A DNA stretch of 64,000 nt, taken from positions 93,703,319 to 93,767,318 of the forward strand of contig CP136066.1 in the NCBI GenBank assembly GCA_032622095.1, read 5' to 3'. Source of the stretch: Siphonodentalium dalli (lineage: Eukaryota > Mollusca > Scaphopoda > Gadilida > Siphonodentaliidae). Of this stretch, positions 56,801 through 61,970 are shown one piece after another (position 1 is the stretch's first letter; each line of letters starts with the position of its first letter). The position numbers and the translations under genes were made by a program. Under the pieces are notes generated by a model that did not search any database, was not told the DNA's origin, and saw nothing but the letters and a program-made list of their open reading frames with translations.

Positions 56801-57798
56801 GATGATAACTTCATAGACCTAGAATTTATTTATTATTCTGTGTCTGATCAAATAAGACTCTAGATGTGTTAACTTTGAACATGGAAAGTTGGAAGCAATT
56901 TTGATTTCTGTGCTAAATACTCATAGATGAGTAGTATCAGTATGAGTAGAAATGTTTAGATAATAAGTTCAACAAACAAACATACAGTAATGCCCTAATT
57001 AATCGACTCCTTAACCACAGCAGAATTATGGGTAATTTTTCAGGATTTAGTCGGAAATATGGCTTGTAAAGCTCTCACAGAGCTTTCCGATGAATGGCAA
57101 CAAGCCATATTTCCGACTAAATCCTGAAAAATTACCCATAATTCTGCTGTTGTTAAGGAGTCGATTAATTAGGGCATTACTGTAGTTGAACTTATTATCT
57201 GAAGGGTTCCCACCAATGAATAGGATTCATCCTGCACTTTCTGTTGTCGGCTCATATTTCATGAACATACCTTTATGACTGAGTGGGAGAATCAATTTAG
57301 TATAGAAAGGGTTAATTGATTGTTCCCAGAATAAAAATTTTCATTTCAAATTTTATTTATATACTTCTAGAACTAAACGCAGAGCAGGAGAGGCTGCTAA
57401 AGAGAGGTCCGAAGTCAAATTCTGCAACAAACTATAAATCAAGACCACCTATGCCTGAGTTCACACATTCCCGGCAAGAACAGAACCGACCACCATCGAG
57501 AGATTCTCATCATAGCCATGCATCCGCACATAGCCACATGTCTGGTCAATCTAGTCAGCATGATCAAAACAAAGGTCGCATTCTCAGAAGTCAAGCTAGT
57601 CAGAACCAAAATAGGATGCCACAACATCTAAACCAACAGAATCGGGGTGGTCATCATCCATACCGCCTGAACCGGGGTGGTATGCGGCCACCAGCGCCTT
57701 CCTTGCTACATACAACTTTACAGCTTCCAAATAACAGAGGTCCTCTACTGAGGAATACCGTTGACGAAAGGTCGAGGCAGTATCGAGGAAATGATAGG
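32818..57798 (+). CDS. RBM33-like acidic, low-complexity protein, 5' seven coding exons (3' part missing)
   Basis: Coding parts 32818-32852, 35034-35091, 37434-37591, 39173-39242, 41872-42019, 44901-45062 and 57371-57798 join with compatible phases to 353 residues without a stop. The N-terminal half is strongly acidic (LLIDDDT, DEEEEDALL, a D/E tract at residues 120-129). Then come RWGKFKSER and DIPDTL, which resemble the RLRFKTER...NIPETL stretch I recall from vertebrate RBM33. A helical charged EEREREHL-like segment follows, and then a Q/N/R/G/H-rich tail (residues 211-353) with His-Ser repeats. No RRM is reached in this window. Vertebrate RBM33 is a nuclear RNA-binding protein implicated in mRNA export and m6A demethylation; transfer of function is inference. 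Introns are large (up to 12.3 kb) and full of transposons. Later exons must lie beyond 64 kb or were missed. The splice model is stronger than the name. Confidence 0.55.
32853..35033 (+). other. RBM33-like intron 1
   Basis: Contains a ccccc/ggggg-edged repeat near 32930-33340 related to 2260-3790, diverged 'gtccgtccatctggaacttt'-type repeats at 34100-34540, and a family B-type element at 34547-34804. Confidence 0.6.
34547..34804. mobile_element. Family B-type TTAA fold-back element
   Basis: TTAA at 34547-34550 and 34801-34804 bounds 'ccattccatgactggagctt' on the left and 'gcagctcccgccatgaaaga' on the right. Two inner hairpins carry 'tatatgcgagtctcccatgg' and related arms. TTAA duplication is typical of piggyBac-like elements. 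No transposase is present. Confidence 0.8.
35034..35091 (+). CDS. RBM33-like coding exon 2
   Basis: Acceptor 'gctaatttcag', donor 'GAA|gtgagt'. It encodes DDDEKLLIDDDTIEPYENE and has phase 2 in and phase 0 out. Confidence 0.7.
35174..37148. mobile_element. Possible 2-kb TIR element with CpG-rich core
   Basis: The left 'ctgtgtttccgctaacgggg' and the right 'gggttagcagaaacagtg' are imperfect inverted repeats resembling hAT-type CAGTGTTTC ends. The interior, especially 35.9-37.0 kb, is much richer in CpG than the surroundings. No transposase is recognisable (a minus-strand frame of 132 codons at 36621-37019 has no known motif), and no clear target duplication was found. Confidence 0.35.
37434..37591 (+). 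CDS. RBM33-like coding exon 3
   Basis: Acceptor 'gttttttcatag', donor 'GATAGA|gttagt'. It encodes an acidic stretch beginning VDEEEEDALLSINGD and rich in Glu, Ser and Gln, phase 0 to 2. Confidence 0.68.
37606..37862. mobile_element. Family D fold-back element
   Basis: The stem 'aaatgttcagataataagtt' pairs with 'aacttattatctgaacattt' around 37750-37813. Outer ends 'ccattccatactaaatggat' and 'tcagtatagaaagg' are imperfectly paired. It starts 14 bases after the exon 3 donor. TTAA is not intact. Confidence 0.7.
37953..38171. mobile_element. Family C fold-back element, nearly perfect palindrome
   Basis: TTAA at 37953-37956 and 38168-38171. The arms run from 'ccctttcagtaccaagcaag' inward to 'ggaaagagctcttagagctctttcc' at the centre with essentially no loop. 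The two arms differ at only a few bases over about 105 bp. It has no coding capacity and is piggyBac-like by its TTAA target. Confidence 0.88.
38172..39172 (+). other. RBM33-like intron 3, distal part
   Basis: AT-rich intron without recognised elements apart from an (AT)n run near 38392-38405. Confidence 0.5.
39173..39242 (+). CDS. RBM33-like coding exon 4
   Basis: Acceptor 'tgtcaatacag', donor 'TTTGAG|gtgaga'. It encodes FDLHDDGTFSIDNDLYK plus YNETFE, phase 2 to 0. Confidence 0.7.
39762..40138 (+). mobile_element. Family B fold-back element (TTAA), forward copy
   Basis: TTAA at 39762-39765 and 40135-40138. Outer ends 'ccctttacccaacaaaacgg' and 'ccgttctgttgggtaaaggg' are inverted repeats. 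Inside are two long hairpins built from 'gccaatgcattctcttatat' and 'atataagagaatgcattggc', separated by an AT spacer. It lacks a transposase. Confidence 0.9.
40245..40350. repeat. Imperfect hairpin around 'attaatatc'
   Basis: 'gtgacatatgaggc', then 'gagattaatatcg', pairs with 'cgatattaatctc', then 'gcttcatatgacat'. The centre is 'gctcggctcgcacc'. Confidence 0.6.
40351..41871 (+). other. RBM33-like intron 4, distal part
   Basis: Contains 'gtctgtctgtttgcctgtcc'-type diverged repeat near 41410. No gene is seen. Confidence 0.45.
41872..42019 (+). CDS. RBM33-like coding exon 5 (acidic tract and KFKSER)
   Basis: Acceptor 'atctcttcag', donor 'TTAG|gtgtgt', phase 0 to 1. It encodes the D/E tract followed by RWGKFKSER and PPDIPDTL, the segment most like RBM33. 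An internal donor-like 'GATAG|gtgggg' at 41938 would remove KFKSER if used. Confidence 0.72.
42258..42362. mobile_element. Family D fragment
   Basis: 'ttcagataataagttcaact' pairs with 'ttgttgaacttattatctga'. The left end 'aatcctttctttacaatata' is kept. The right outer arm is absent. Confidence 0.65.
42648..42788. mobile_element. Family E MITE, compact copy with target duplication TGTCTAAA
   Basis: A 141-bp hairpin from 'caagccttgaaatagggtg' to 'actatttcaaggcttg', bounded by TGTCTAAA at 42640-42647 and 42789-42796. The internal spacer of the longer copies is missing. Confidence 0.9.
43005..43473 (-). mobile_element. Family B fold-back element (TTAA), reverse copy
   Basis: TTAA at 43005-43008 and 43470-43473. 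The sequence is the reverse complement of 39762-40138 with few differences, plus an extra AT-rich spacer ('aaagaatgtaagaaaaaatg') between the two hairpins. Confidence 0.9.
43474..44430 (+). other. RBM33-like intron 5, distal part
   Basis: AT-rich, without a supported feature. Confidence 0.4.
44438..44520. repeat. Inverted repeat hairpin
   Basis: 'gacaaatgtttatttttac' pairs with 'ataaaaataaacatttgtc' with a loop of about 20 bases ('ccgtggcaagtcgctt'). Confidence 0.7.
44564..44828. mobile_element. hAT-like MITE split by a family A insertion
   Basis: Ends 'cagggtttctgctag' and 'ctagtggacaccctg' are inverted repeats. GAACATT flanks both sides (44557-44563 and 44829-44835). A family A element occupies 44645-44799. 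It lies about 70 bp upstream of RBM33-like exon 6. Confidence 0.75.
44645..44799. mobile_element. Family A MITE, right arm truncated
   Basis: A complete left arm from 'cagtaatgccctaaataatc' and a right arm that stops after 'gccatatttccaattaaatc'. It is nested in the 44564-44828 element. Confidence 0.83.
44901..45062 (+). CDS. RBM33-like coding exon 6
   Basis: Acceptor 'cttgtgtttacag', phase 1 in. It encodes DHQLLSNLPFP, then NITREERERHLRANAKQIL and a short Ser-rich end. Donor 'CCCAG|gtgacc' at 45062 gives phase 1 out, which exon 7 needs. The other good-looking donor, 'GTGCAG|gtgatg' at 45016, would put exon 7 into an immediate TAA. Confidence 0.65.
45133..45235 (+). repeat. Second copy of the 'cagggtttctgctag' repeat end
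   Basis: 'cagggttttcgctggagggg' followed by 'atatttccccctccaggcac' and 'cccaactaatgcc' parallels 44564-44655 phrase by phrase. A matching inverted end 'cccctagcagaaaccctg' occurs at 47954-47971, but pairing of these two ends is unproven. Confidence 0.6.
45236..46290 (+). other. RBM33-like intron 6, proximal part
   Basis: A plus-strand frame closing with TAA at 45471-45473 has a protein-like composition over its last 80 codons (for example SFFGKIILFKDKHID) but matches nothing I recognise. Nothing else is seen. Confidence 0.35.
46298..46525. mobile_element. Family E element, left part only
   Basis: Begins 'caagcctgcaaatagtgtg' and runs through the left hairpin and 'cccctaatttgcagaaga', where it stops. 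The right hairpin is missing. Confidence 0.75.
46805..47113 (+). CDS. Pogo/psq-like HTH protein fragment, one exon
   Basis: ATG at 46805 opens a frame of about 103 codons with coding-like composition. The segment RGEYVTYDEETRAKIA, then SGVASASRKYSALLNRKVSETTV, has the layout of a helix-turn-helix of the kind found at the N-terminus of pogo/CENP-B-like transposases expanded in molluscs and cnidarians, where the next residues are usually R.[FI]K. A donor-like 'GTGGG|gtatgc' at 47113 lies exactly where that helix should continue. Unspliced translation ends after a few unrelated residues at 47137. A CpG-rich 200 bp precedes the ATG. It sits inside RBM33-like intron 6 on the same strand. It may be an exon of a nested element or a relic; no DDE domain was found downstream. 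The family assignment is from memory of the pattern. Confidence 0.45.
47140..49585 (+). other. RBM33-like intron 6, middle part
   Basis: Contains a family D left-end fragment at 48168-48230 ('taatcctttctatactaaat' then 'aaatgttcagat') and a T-rich low-complexity run at 48900-48990, whose complement reads as a Lys-rich frame. No gene is seen. Confidence 0.45.
49588..49726 (+). mobile_element. Family B element, left part (host of nested insertions)
   Basis: 'ccctgtgccaatgcattctc' with a shortened hairpin, then the AT spacer 'aaagaatgtaagaaaa'. It is interrupted at 49727 and resumes at 51434 and 55778. Confidence 0.7.
49727..51433. mobile_element. 1.7-kb element with poly-G/poly-C ends, AAAGAAT target duplication
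   Basis: The left end CAGGGGTGGGG continues into a long G run, and the right end is a long C run ending CCCCTG. AAAGAAT flanks at 49720-49726 and 51434-51440. The interior has no transposase-like frame. Resemblance to hAT termini (CAGGGGTG) is suggestive only. Confidence 0.65.
51458..51947 (+). mobile_element. Helitron-like unit 1
   Basis: Begins A|TCTATCTCATATATATTTTG and ends GGCTAG|T. The terminal hairpin AGCCCG/CGGGCT lies 10 bases before CTAG. It contains three 122-bp tandem repeats (51629, 51751, 51873), each with 'gagctatcgacttgaaattt' and preceded by GCGCATGCGC. It differs from the other five units in hairpin and body. Confidence 0.7.
51948..52663 (+). mobile_element. Helitron-like unit 2
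   Basis: Begins TCTATACTATATATTTTGAG and ends with hairpin CCGCC-AGT-GGCGG followed by GCTAACCTGCTAG. TC start, CTAG end and a GC hairpin about 10 bases before the end are the Helitron hallmarks. No Rep/helicase coding capacity. Confidence 0.75.
52664..53794 (+). mobile_element. Helitron-like unit 3
   Basis: Starts at 'tactatatattttgagactt' without the initial TC, and ends 'gccagtggcgggctaacctg' plus CTAG. It contains a G run at 53047-53058 and duplicated 'cagagagatatacgggaaca' text. Confidence 0.72.
53795..54600 (+). mobile_element. Helitron-like unit 4 with internal tandem repeats
   Basis: Begins TCTATACTATATATTTTGAG and ends 'ggcggggctaacctgctag'. At 54088-54380 'tcgaaatattatgcagagag' recurs four times, mixed with 'tttgttttcaattcaatgca' three times. 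Confidence 0.75.
54601..55185 (+). mobile_element. Helitron-like unit 5
   Basis: Begins TCTACTATATATTTTGAGAC and ends with the CCGCC-AGT-GGCGG hairpin and CTAG. The 3' third is an AT-rich series of 'attgaaaaacaaaaaattca' units. Confidence 0.75.
55186..55777 (+). mobile_element. Helitron-like unit 6
   Basis: Begins TCTACTATATATTTTGAGAC and ends 'cccgccagtggcagtctaat' plus CTGCTAG, with one arm of the hairpin decayed. The next host base is T (55778), as expected for an A|T target. Confidence 0.72.
55778..55970 (+). mobile_element. Family B element, right part
   Basis: Resumes 'gatagtaagaaaaaatgata' and ends 'atgcattggcacaggatctt', 'gcaccagcacagctcccgtc', 'atgaaagggctaattaa'. With 49588-49726 it forms one element split by the insertions between. 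Confidence 0.7.
55971..56915 (+). other. RBM33-like intron 6, distal part
   Basis: Contains diverged units of 'gtttagttatctg', 'gataactttagttatagtta' and 'tcaagttc.aatttgggt' near 56460-56810. No gene is seen. Confidence 0.45.
56920..57316. mobile_element. Family D element split by a family A insertion
   Basis: 'atgtttagataataagttca' before and 'gttgaacttattatctgaag' after the inserted family A element are the two stem arms. The right end 'atcaatttagtatagaaagg' then 'gttaa' closes it. Confidence 0.78.
56985..57182. mobile_element. Family A MITE nested in family D
   Basis: TA|CAG...CTG|TA boundaries. The centre is shortened on the left ('ggcttgtaaagctctcacag'). Confidence 0.88.
57371..57798 (+). 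CDS. RBM33-like coding exon 7 (Q/N/R/G-rich)
   Basis: Acceptor 'tatacttctag', phase 1 in, donor 'GATAGG|gtgagt', phase 0 out. It encodes NAEQERLLKRGPKS, a PP-rich link, HHSHASAHSHMSGQSSQ, and a Gln/Asn/Arg/Gly-rich end with NRGGHHPYRLNRGG. Low-complexity RNA-binding-type composition. No stop occurs, so the protein continues past this window's recognisable exons. Confidence 0.68.
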
Positions 57799-57822
57799 GT
57801 GAGTCTTTTATTAAGCCTCGAT

Positions 57823-57941
57823 TTAACCCTTTCAGTGCCAAATCCGATTTTTGTATCAACCCATATTTCCTTGATCATTTTTTCAAATTTATTGATTATA
57901 ATAATATGATACATTGATGGAAAGAGCTCTTAGAGGGTTAA
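57823..57941. mobile_element. Family C half element with both TTAA ends
   Basis: TTAA at 57823-57826 and 57938-57941. The left arm 'ccctttcagtgccaaatccg' through 'ggaaagagctcttagag' is kept and most of the right arm is deleted. It lies 25 bases after the exon 7 donor. Confidence 0.82.
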
Positions 57942-58160
57942 TGTGTCTGACATTTTCAGAATGAGGTCCCCAGAGGGTGAATTTAGTGACACTATCCTGC
58001 ACAGCGGGCTAGCATCACAAAATTTACATGCTGGTGACCTCATTCTGCTAAGGTCTCATCTTCTGGGAAGTATCTATAGTCTCAAATTAACATTTTAGTT
58101 ACTTTTCCTCTTCTGTTCAGTTTCTATGTCCCCTAATTTGCAGAAGACAAAATGCATAAT
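57942..58160. mobile_element. Family E element, left part only
   Basis: 'gtgtctgacattttcagaat' through 'cctaatttgcagaagacaaa' corresponds to the left hairpin and spacer of the 21031 copy. It abuts the family C half element. Confidence 0.72.
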
Positions 58161-58228
58161 CGAAGTGACTGATTGGTGAACATTACCAACTTAAATCTGG
58201 AGAACTTCAGTTTGATCTTAGCTCTCCC

Positions 58229-58530
58229 TTAACCCTTTACCCAACAGAAGGGCCCTGTGCCAATGCATTCTCTTATATATGCGAGTCGACCATAGGTCGC
58301 CTCGCATAAGAATGCATTGGCTTAACACATTAAAAATTATAAAATTGTTAAAGAATGTAAGAAAAAATGGTAAAAAGTGTTAAAAAAAGATTTTTTTTTA
58401 GGCCAATGCATTCTCTTATATATGCGAGGCGACCTATGGTCGACTCGCATATATAAGAGAATGCATTGGCACAGGGCATAACTGTAACCATCACAATGAG
58501 CCGGTTCCAATGATATCTATATTTGTATGG
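58229..58530 (-). mobile_element. Family B element, left segment (split copy)
   Basis: TTAA then 'ccctttacccaacagaaggg', the two inner hairpins, and 'ccggttccaatgatatctat' up to 'gtatggt', colinear with 43005-43385. The remainder resumes at 61256. Confidence 0.8.
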
Positions 58531-58534
58531 TTTT

Positions 58535-59110
58535 TAGCTCACCTGAGACGAAGTCTCCGGTGGAGCTATAGTCATCACTCCTCGTCCGTCGTCCGTCCGT
58601 CCGTCTGACCGTCCGTCTGACCGTCCGTCCGTCCGTCCGTCAACAATCATCTTCTCGTCCCGAACCGTAAGACTTAACGTGTTCATATTTGGTGTGGATG
58701 TTCCCTAGGTGAATCACATTCAGATTTGTTCAAATGAGGTCACTGGGTGGAATAGTTGTGAAAGCAGGGCCATAACTCTATTCCTCCATAGTAATTCTTA
58801 GAACGACTTCTTTTACTGAACTATAAGGCCGTATGGATTCATATTTGGTGTGGATGTTCCCTAGTTGACTCACATTCAGATTTGTTAAAATGAGGTCACC
58901 AGGTTGATTAGTTGAGAAACCAGGGCCATAACTCTATTCCTCCATAGTAATTCTTAGAATGACTTCTTCTTTTGAACCATTTGACCGATTTAGCTTACAT
59001 TTGGTATGGAGAGTCCTTGTGTGACTGGGGTTCAGATTTGTTCAAATGGGGTCACTGGGTCAAATAGGGGCAGAGCCAGGGCACAGGGACATAACTCTTA
59101 AAAAAAAGTT
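58535..59110 (+). repeat. 'ttagctcacctgag' dispersed repeat with three internal units
   Basis: The left edge 'agctcacctgagacgaagtc' is followed by a (CGTC)n-like run at 58580-58642. About three units of roughly 150-180 bp follow, containing 'catatttggtgtggatgttc', 'actcacattcagatttgtt' and 'gggccataactctattcctc'. Confidence 0.75.
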
Positions 59111-59138
59111 AATTCAAATCCTTGTTTTAAACTCTTGC

Positions 59139-59165
59139 CCCCCCCCCCCCCCCCCCCCCCCCACC
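59139..59165. repeat. Poly-C tract
   Basis: An uninterrupted run of more than 20 C. The two open frames across it (Pro-rich plus, Gly-rich minus) are artefacts of composition. Confidence 0.85.
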
Positions 59166-59464
59166 TCCCCCACCACTGCATGCCCATGCCACCCCACACC
59201 AGAGATCCCTGCAAGGTTCACCCCATTAAAAGCCTTACACTTTAGTATATGACATGCCAGGAACTGACCAGCCTTAATTCTCACAGTGCTCACAGCTGTG
59301 TGTCCAGTCATTATAAAGTAATTAACTTTTATCTCAATATCCACAGTTATCAGGGTAAGAGAGAAAGATGTCTGTGAATGAAATTTAATCCTATGTGTTT
59401 ACAGCAATCTCAAATACAACTCTAACTGTTTGACAGTGTACACATTTTATAATAGCATTAGTAT

Positions 59465-59560
59465 TAACCATTTCATTACCAGAGCTATGCTGGTACAGCA
59501 ATAAAGACCCTGCACCAGTGTATTATCCTATATATAAGAGAATACACTGGGGTTCAAGAT
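59465..59560. mobile_element. Family B-type fragment
   Basis: 'ttaaccatttcattaccaga' then 'gctggtacagcaataaagac' and 'tatataagagaatacactgg' match the left end and first hairpin of the 20538 type. A further partial hairpin ('ccagtgcattgtcttatata' / 'taagagaatgcactggc') is at 59831-59895. Confidence 0.6.
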
Positions 59561-60090
59561 CAAGGAAATATTGTTAGGCCAATATGGTCAGACATCCAAA
59601 TAAATCACACATGTCCTACCGGTATTCTCGCAGGGATGTCCCCACATATGTTTGGGGAGGGGGCAAATTTCTCAGATTTGTTCATTGAGATGTAATTGTT
59701 TTTCCAAAACCAATTACATATACTAAAATAAAATGAATATAAAATAATAGACCATTGATCAAGAGAAATGAGCTCCTAGTTTTAATATTTGTCCAATATT
59801 TATTATTTTATAACAAAGTACTAGTATCATGCCAGTGCATTGTCTTATATATGTGAGTGTCCCATAGGTAGCCTCACCTAAGAGAATGCACTGGCTTTCA
59901 AGGTTAAGGAAATATTGTTAGGCAAATGTAGACAAGCATCCAATAAATCACAGATGTCCTATTCTTGCAGGGATGTCCCCATGGGTTGAGGGGTGGAATT
60001 AGCAGATTTGTTCAATGAGATGTAATTTGTTTTCTCAAAATTAATTATATAGACTAAAATGAATATAAAATAGTAAACTACTTAATTTTT

Positions 60091-60355
60091 TAACCCCCAG
60101 ATTACATTATATAAAATATATGGCATATTATATACCATTTGAAAGAGCAAGCTCCAAAACATTGTATTATCAACTTATCCAGTATAATAAACTGTGGACA
60201 TGTTGTTTTTATTGAGTTGCCAAAGAGTTTTGTCATCTAGATTGCAGTAAAAAGCTAAATTATTTTCAATGCAGGGGGAATAACTCTATATATTAAATAT
60301 GGAGTTCTTCCCCTTCCATTAAAAAAGTTTGAATTATGTTGCATTTTGGGATCCA
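60091..60355 (-). repeat. Dispersed repeat, inverted partner of 27474-27736
   Basis: It shares the same phrases in reverse order and complement along its whole length. The copies are about 32.5 kb apart. Confidence 0.75.
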
Positions 60356-60392
60356 AAGTGGGGGGGGGAGTCATTCTATAATTTCAATAGTT

Positions 60393-61080
60393 TTTGGCTC
60401 ACCTGAGACAAAGTCTCTGGTGGAGCTATAGTCATCACTCCTCGTCCGTCCGTCAACAATTCTTTAAACTTCTCCTCTGGAACCATAAGACCGAATGGGT
60501 TCATAGTTGGTGTGGATATTGCCCAGGTGACTCACATTCAGATTTGTTCAAATGAGGTCACTGGGTCAAATGTGGGCAGGGACATAACTCCACAAAATAT
60601 TAAAAATTGCAAGTGAAGTCTGACATTTTTATAAACATTTCCTGGAGATCTGCTAGAGGTCATTAATTCCCAATTACAACATCAATCTATCATATGTATT
60701 GTTCAAATCTTTCAACAGGACATTTAACTCTCCCACACCCACCACTTCACCAGAACATATTTGGCAAACTTGAAAAGTGTTCTTTGAAAGAACCACCAGC
60801 TCTATTTAGTTCACATTTAATATTGAAGCTCCTTTGGTGATGTGTGATTCAGATTTGTTTAATCAGGGTCACCAGGTCAAGTAGGTGCAAGGCCAGCTAC
60901 ATTACTCTTTCTCTCCATAGCAATTCATCATACGTCTTCTATGCAGGAATGAAATGGCCTATTTTGCTTATATTTAGTAGGAAATTACCTTGGGTGACAG
61001 ATTTGTGAAAATGGCATCACAAAGTCGAATAAGGGCATTGCCAGAGACATAACTATTTCACAACATAGTAATTCTTAAAA
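60393..61080 (+). repeat. 'ttagctcacctgag' dispersed repeat, second plus copy
   Basis: The edge 'ggctcacctgagacaaagtc' with 'gtggagctatagtcatcact' matches 58538-58580. Internal diverged units carry 'gattcagatttgttt' and 'gtcaccaggtcaa'. Confidence 0.7.
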
Positions 61081-61255
61081 TATGTATGGCAGAGCCAAGA
61101 ACTAGTAGTGTACATTTGGTAATTTGGCCACATATCCTGTTTAGATCTACTTCTTTTAAAGTGATTATGAAAAGTTCTGACTGTTGTGGTCTCCAGAGTC
61201 CCAGTCTTATCAGTCTTTGCAGTCTGGTGAGCGACCCCACAGTCATTGACTGTCT

Positions 61256-61338
61256 TGTATTGAGACAGACCCAAGATAATTTAGGCTGTTGAAGCTTTAT
61301 TTGGCCGGTTTTGGCCGGTTTGTTGGGTAAAGGGTTAA
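61256..61338 (-). mobile_element. Family B element, right segment (split copy)
   Basis: 'tgtattgagacagacccaag' to 'gttgggtaaagggttaa' is colinear with 43386-43473. The closing TTAA is at 61335-61338. With 58229-58530 it makes one element opened by about 2.7 kb of other repeats. Confidence 0.8.
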
Positions 61339-61349
61339 CTTTTGCGCCC

Positions 61350-61435
61350 TAAGCAGAATGAGGTTCCCATACGGTGAATTTGGTGATGCTAGCCCACTGT
61401 ACGGGATAGCATTACTAAATTCACTCTTTGTACTG
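61350..61435. mobile_element. Family E fragment (one hairpin)
   Basis: 'gcagaatgaggttcccatac' to 'agcattactaaattcactct' is the right hairpin of the family, truncated on both sides. Confidence 0.65.
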
Positions 61436-61598
61436 AATCAAGCTTTCTGCTAGGGGCAGGGTTGATTCACTTTCTGGATAGAACATTTCTGTGATGGACA
61501 TCATATTTTCACAATGTCAACCATGGCGGAGCATGTGATGGAGATGTTGCCATTGGCAGAATTGTGTACCAACCTTGGAAGAACTGTTACGTGACATC

Positions 61599-61852
61599 CA
61601 AGCCTTGAAATAGCGTGTCTGTCATTTGCAGAATGAGGTCCCCAGAGGGAAAATTTAGTGATGCTACCCCGCATAGCGGGCTAGCATTACCAAATTCACC
61701 CTCTGGGAACCTCATTCTGCTGAGGTGTAAGCAGAATGAGGTCCCCAGAGGGTGAATTTGATGATGCTAGCCCGCTATGCGGGGTAGCATAACTAAATTC
61801 ACCCTCTGGGGACCTCATTCTGCAAATGACAGACATGCTATTTCAAGGCTTG
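61599..61852. mobile_element. Family E MITE with 8-bp target duplication GTGACATC
   Basis: Ends 'caagccttgaaatagcgtg' and 'atgctatttcaaggcttg', bounded by GTGACATC at 61591-61598 and 61853-61860. It has two internal hairpins with 'ctagcccgctatgcggggta'-type centres. Confidence 0.92.
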
Positions 61853-61970
61853 GTGACATCATTGGTTGATTTTCAATATGGCAGCATCCATTAAAATCAT
61901 ATTTTAATAACTGATTGTGAATAGTTGGGAACAATTATTGTTCTCATTTGAATCTTGCAATTAAACAGTT

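Noticed and set aside
57371-57378. Stop codon (AAC TAA) apparently ending the RBM33-like gene at exon 7
   Set aside because: It appears only if exon 6 ends at 45016. The donor at 45062 changes phase and opens exon 7 for 142 codons with coherent composition.
59046-59344. Pro-rich plus-strand and Gly-rich minus-strand frames
   Set aside because: Both are created by the poly-C tract at 59139-59165.
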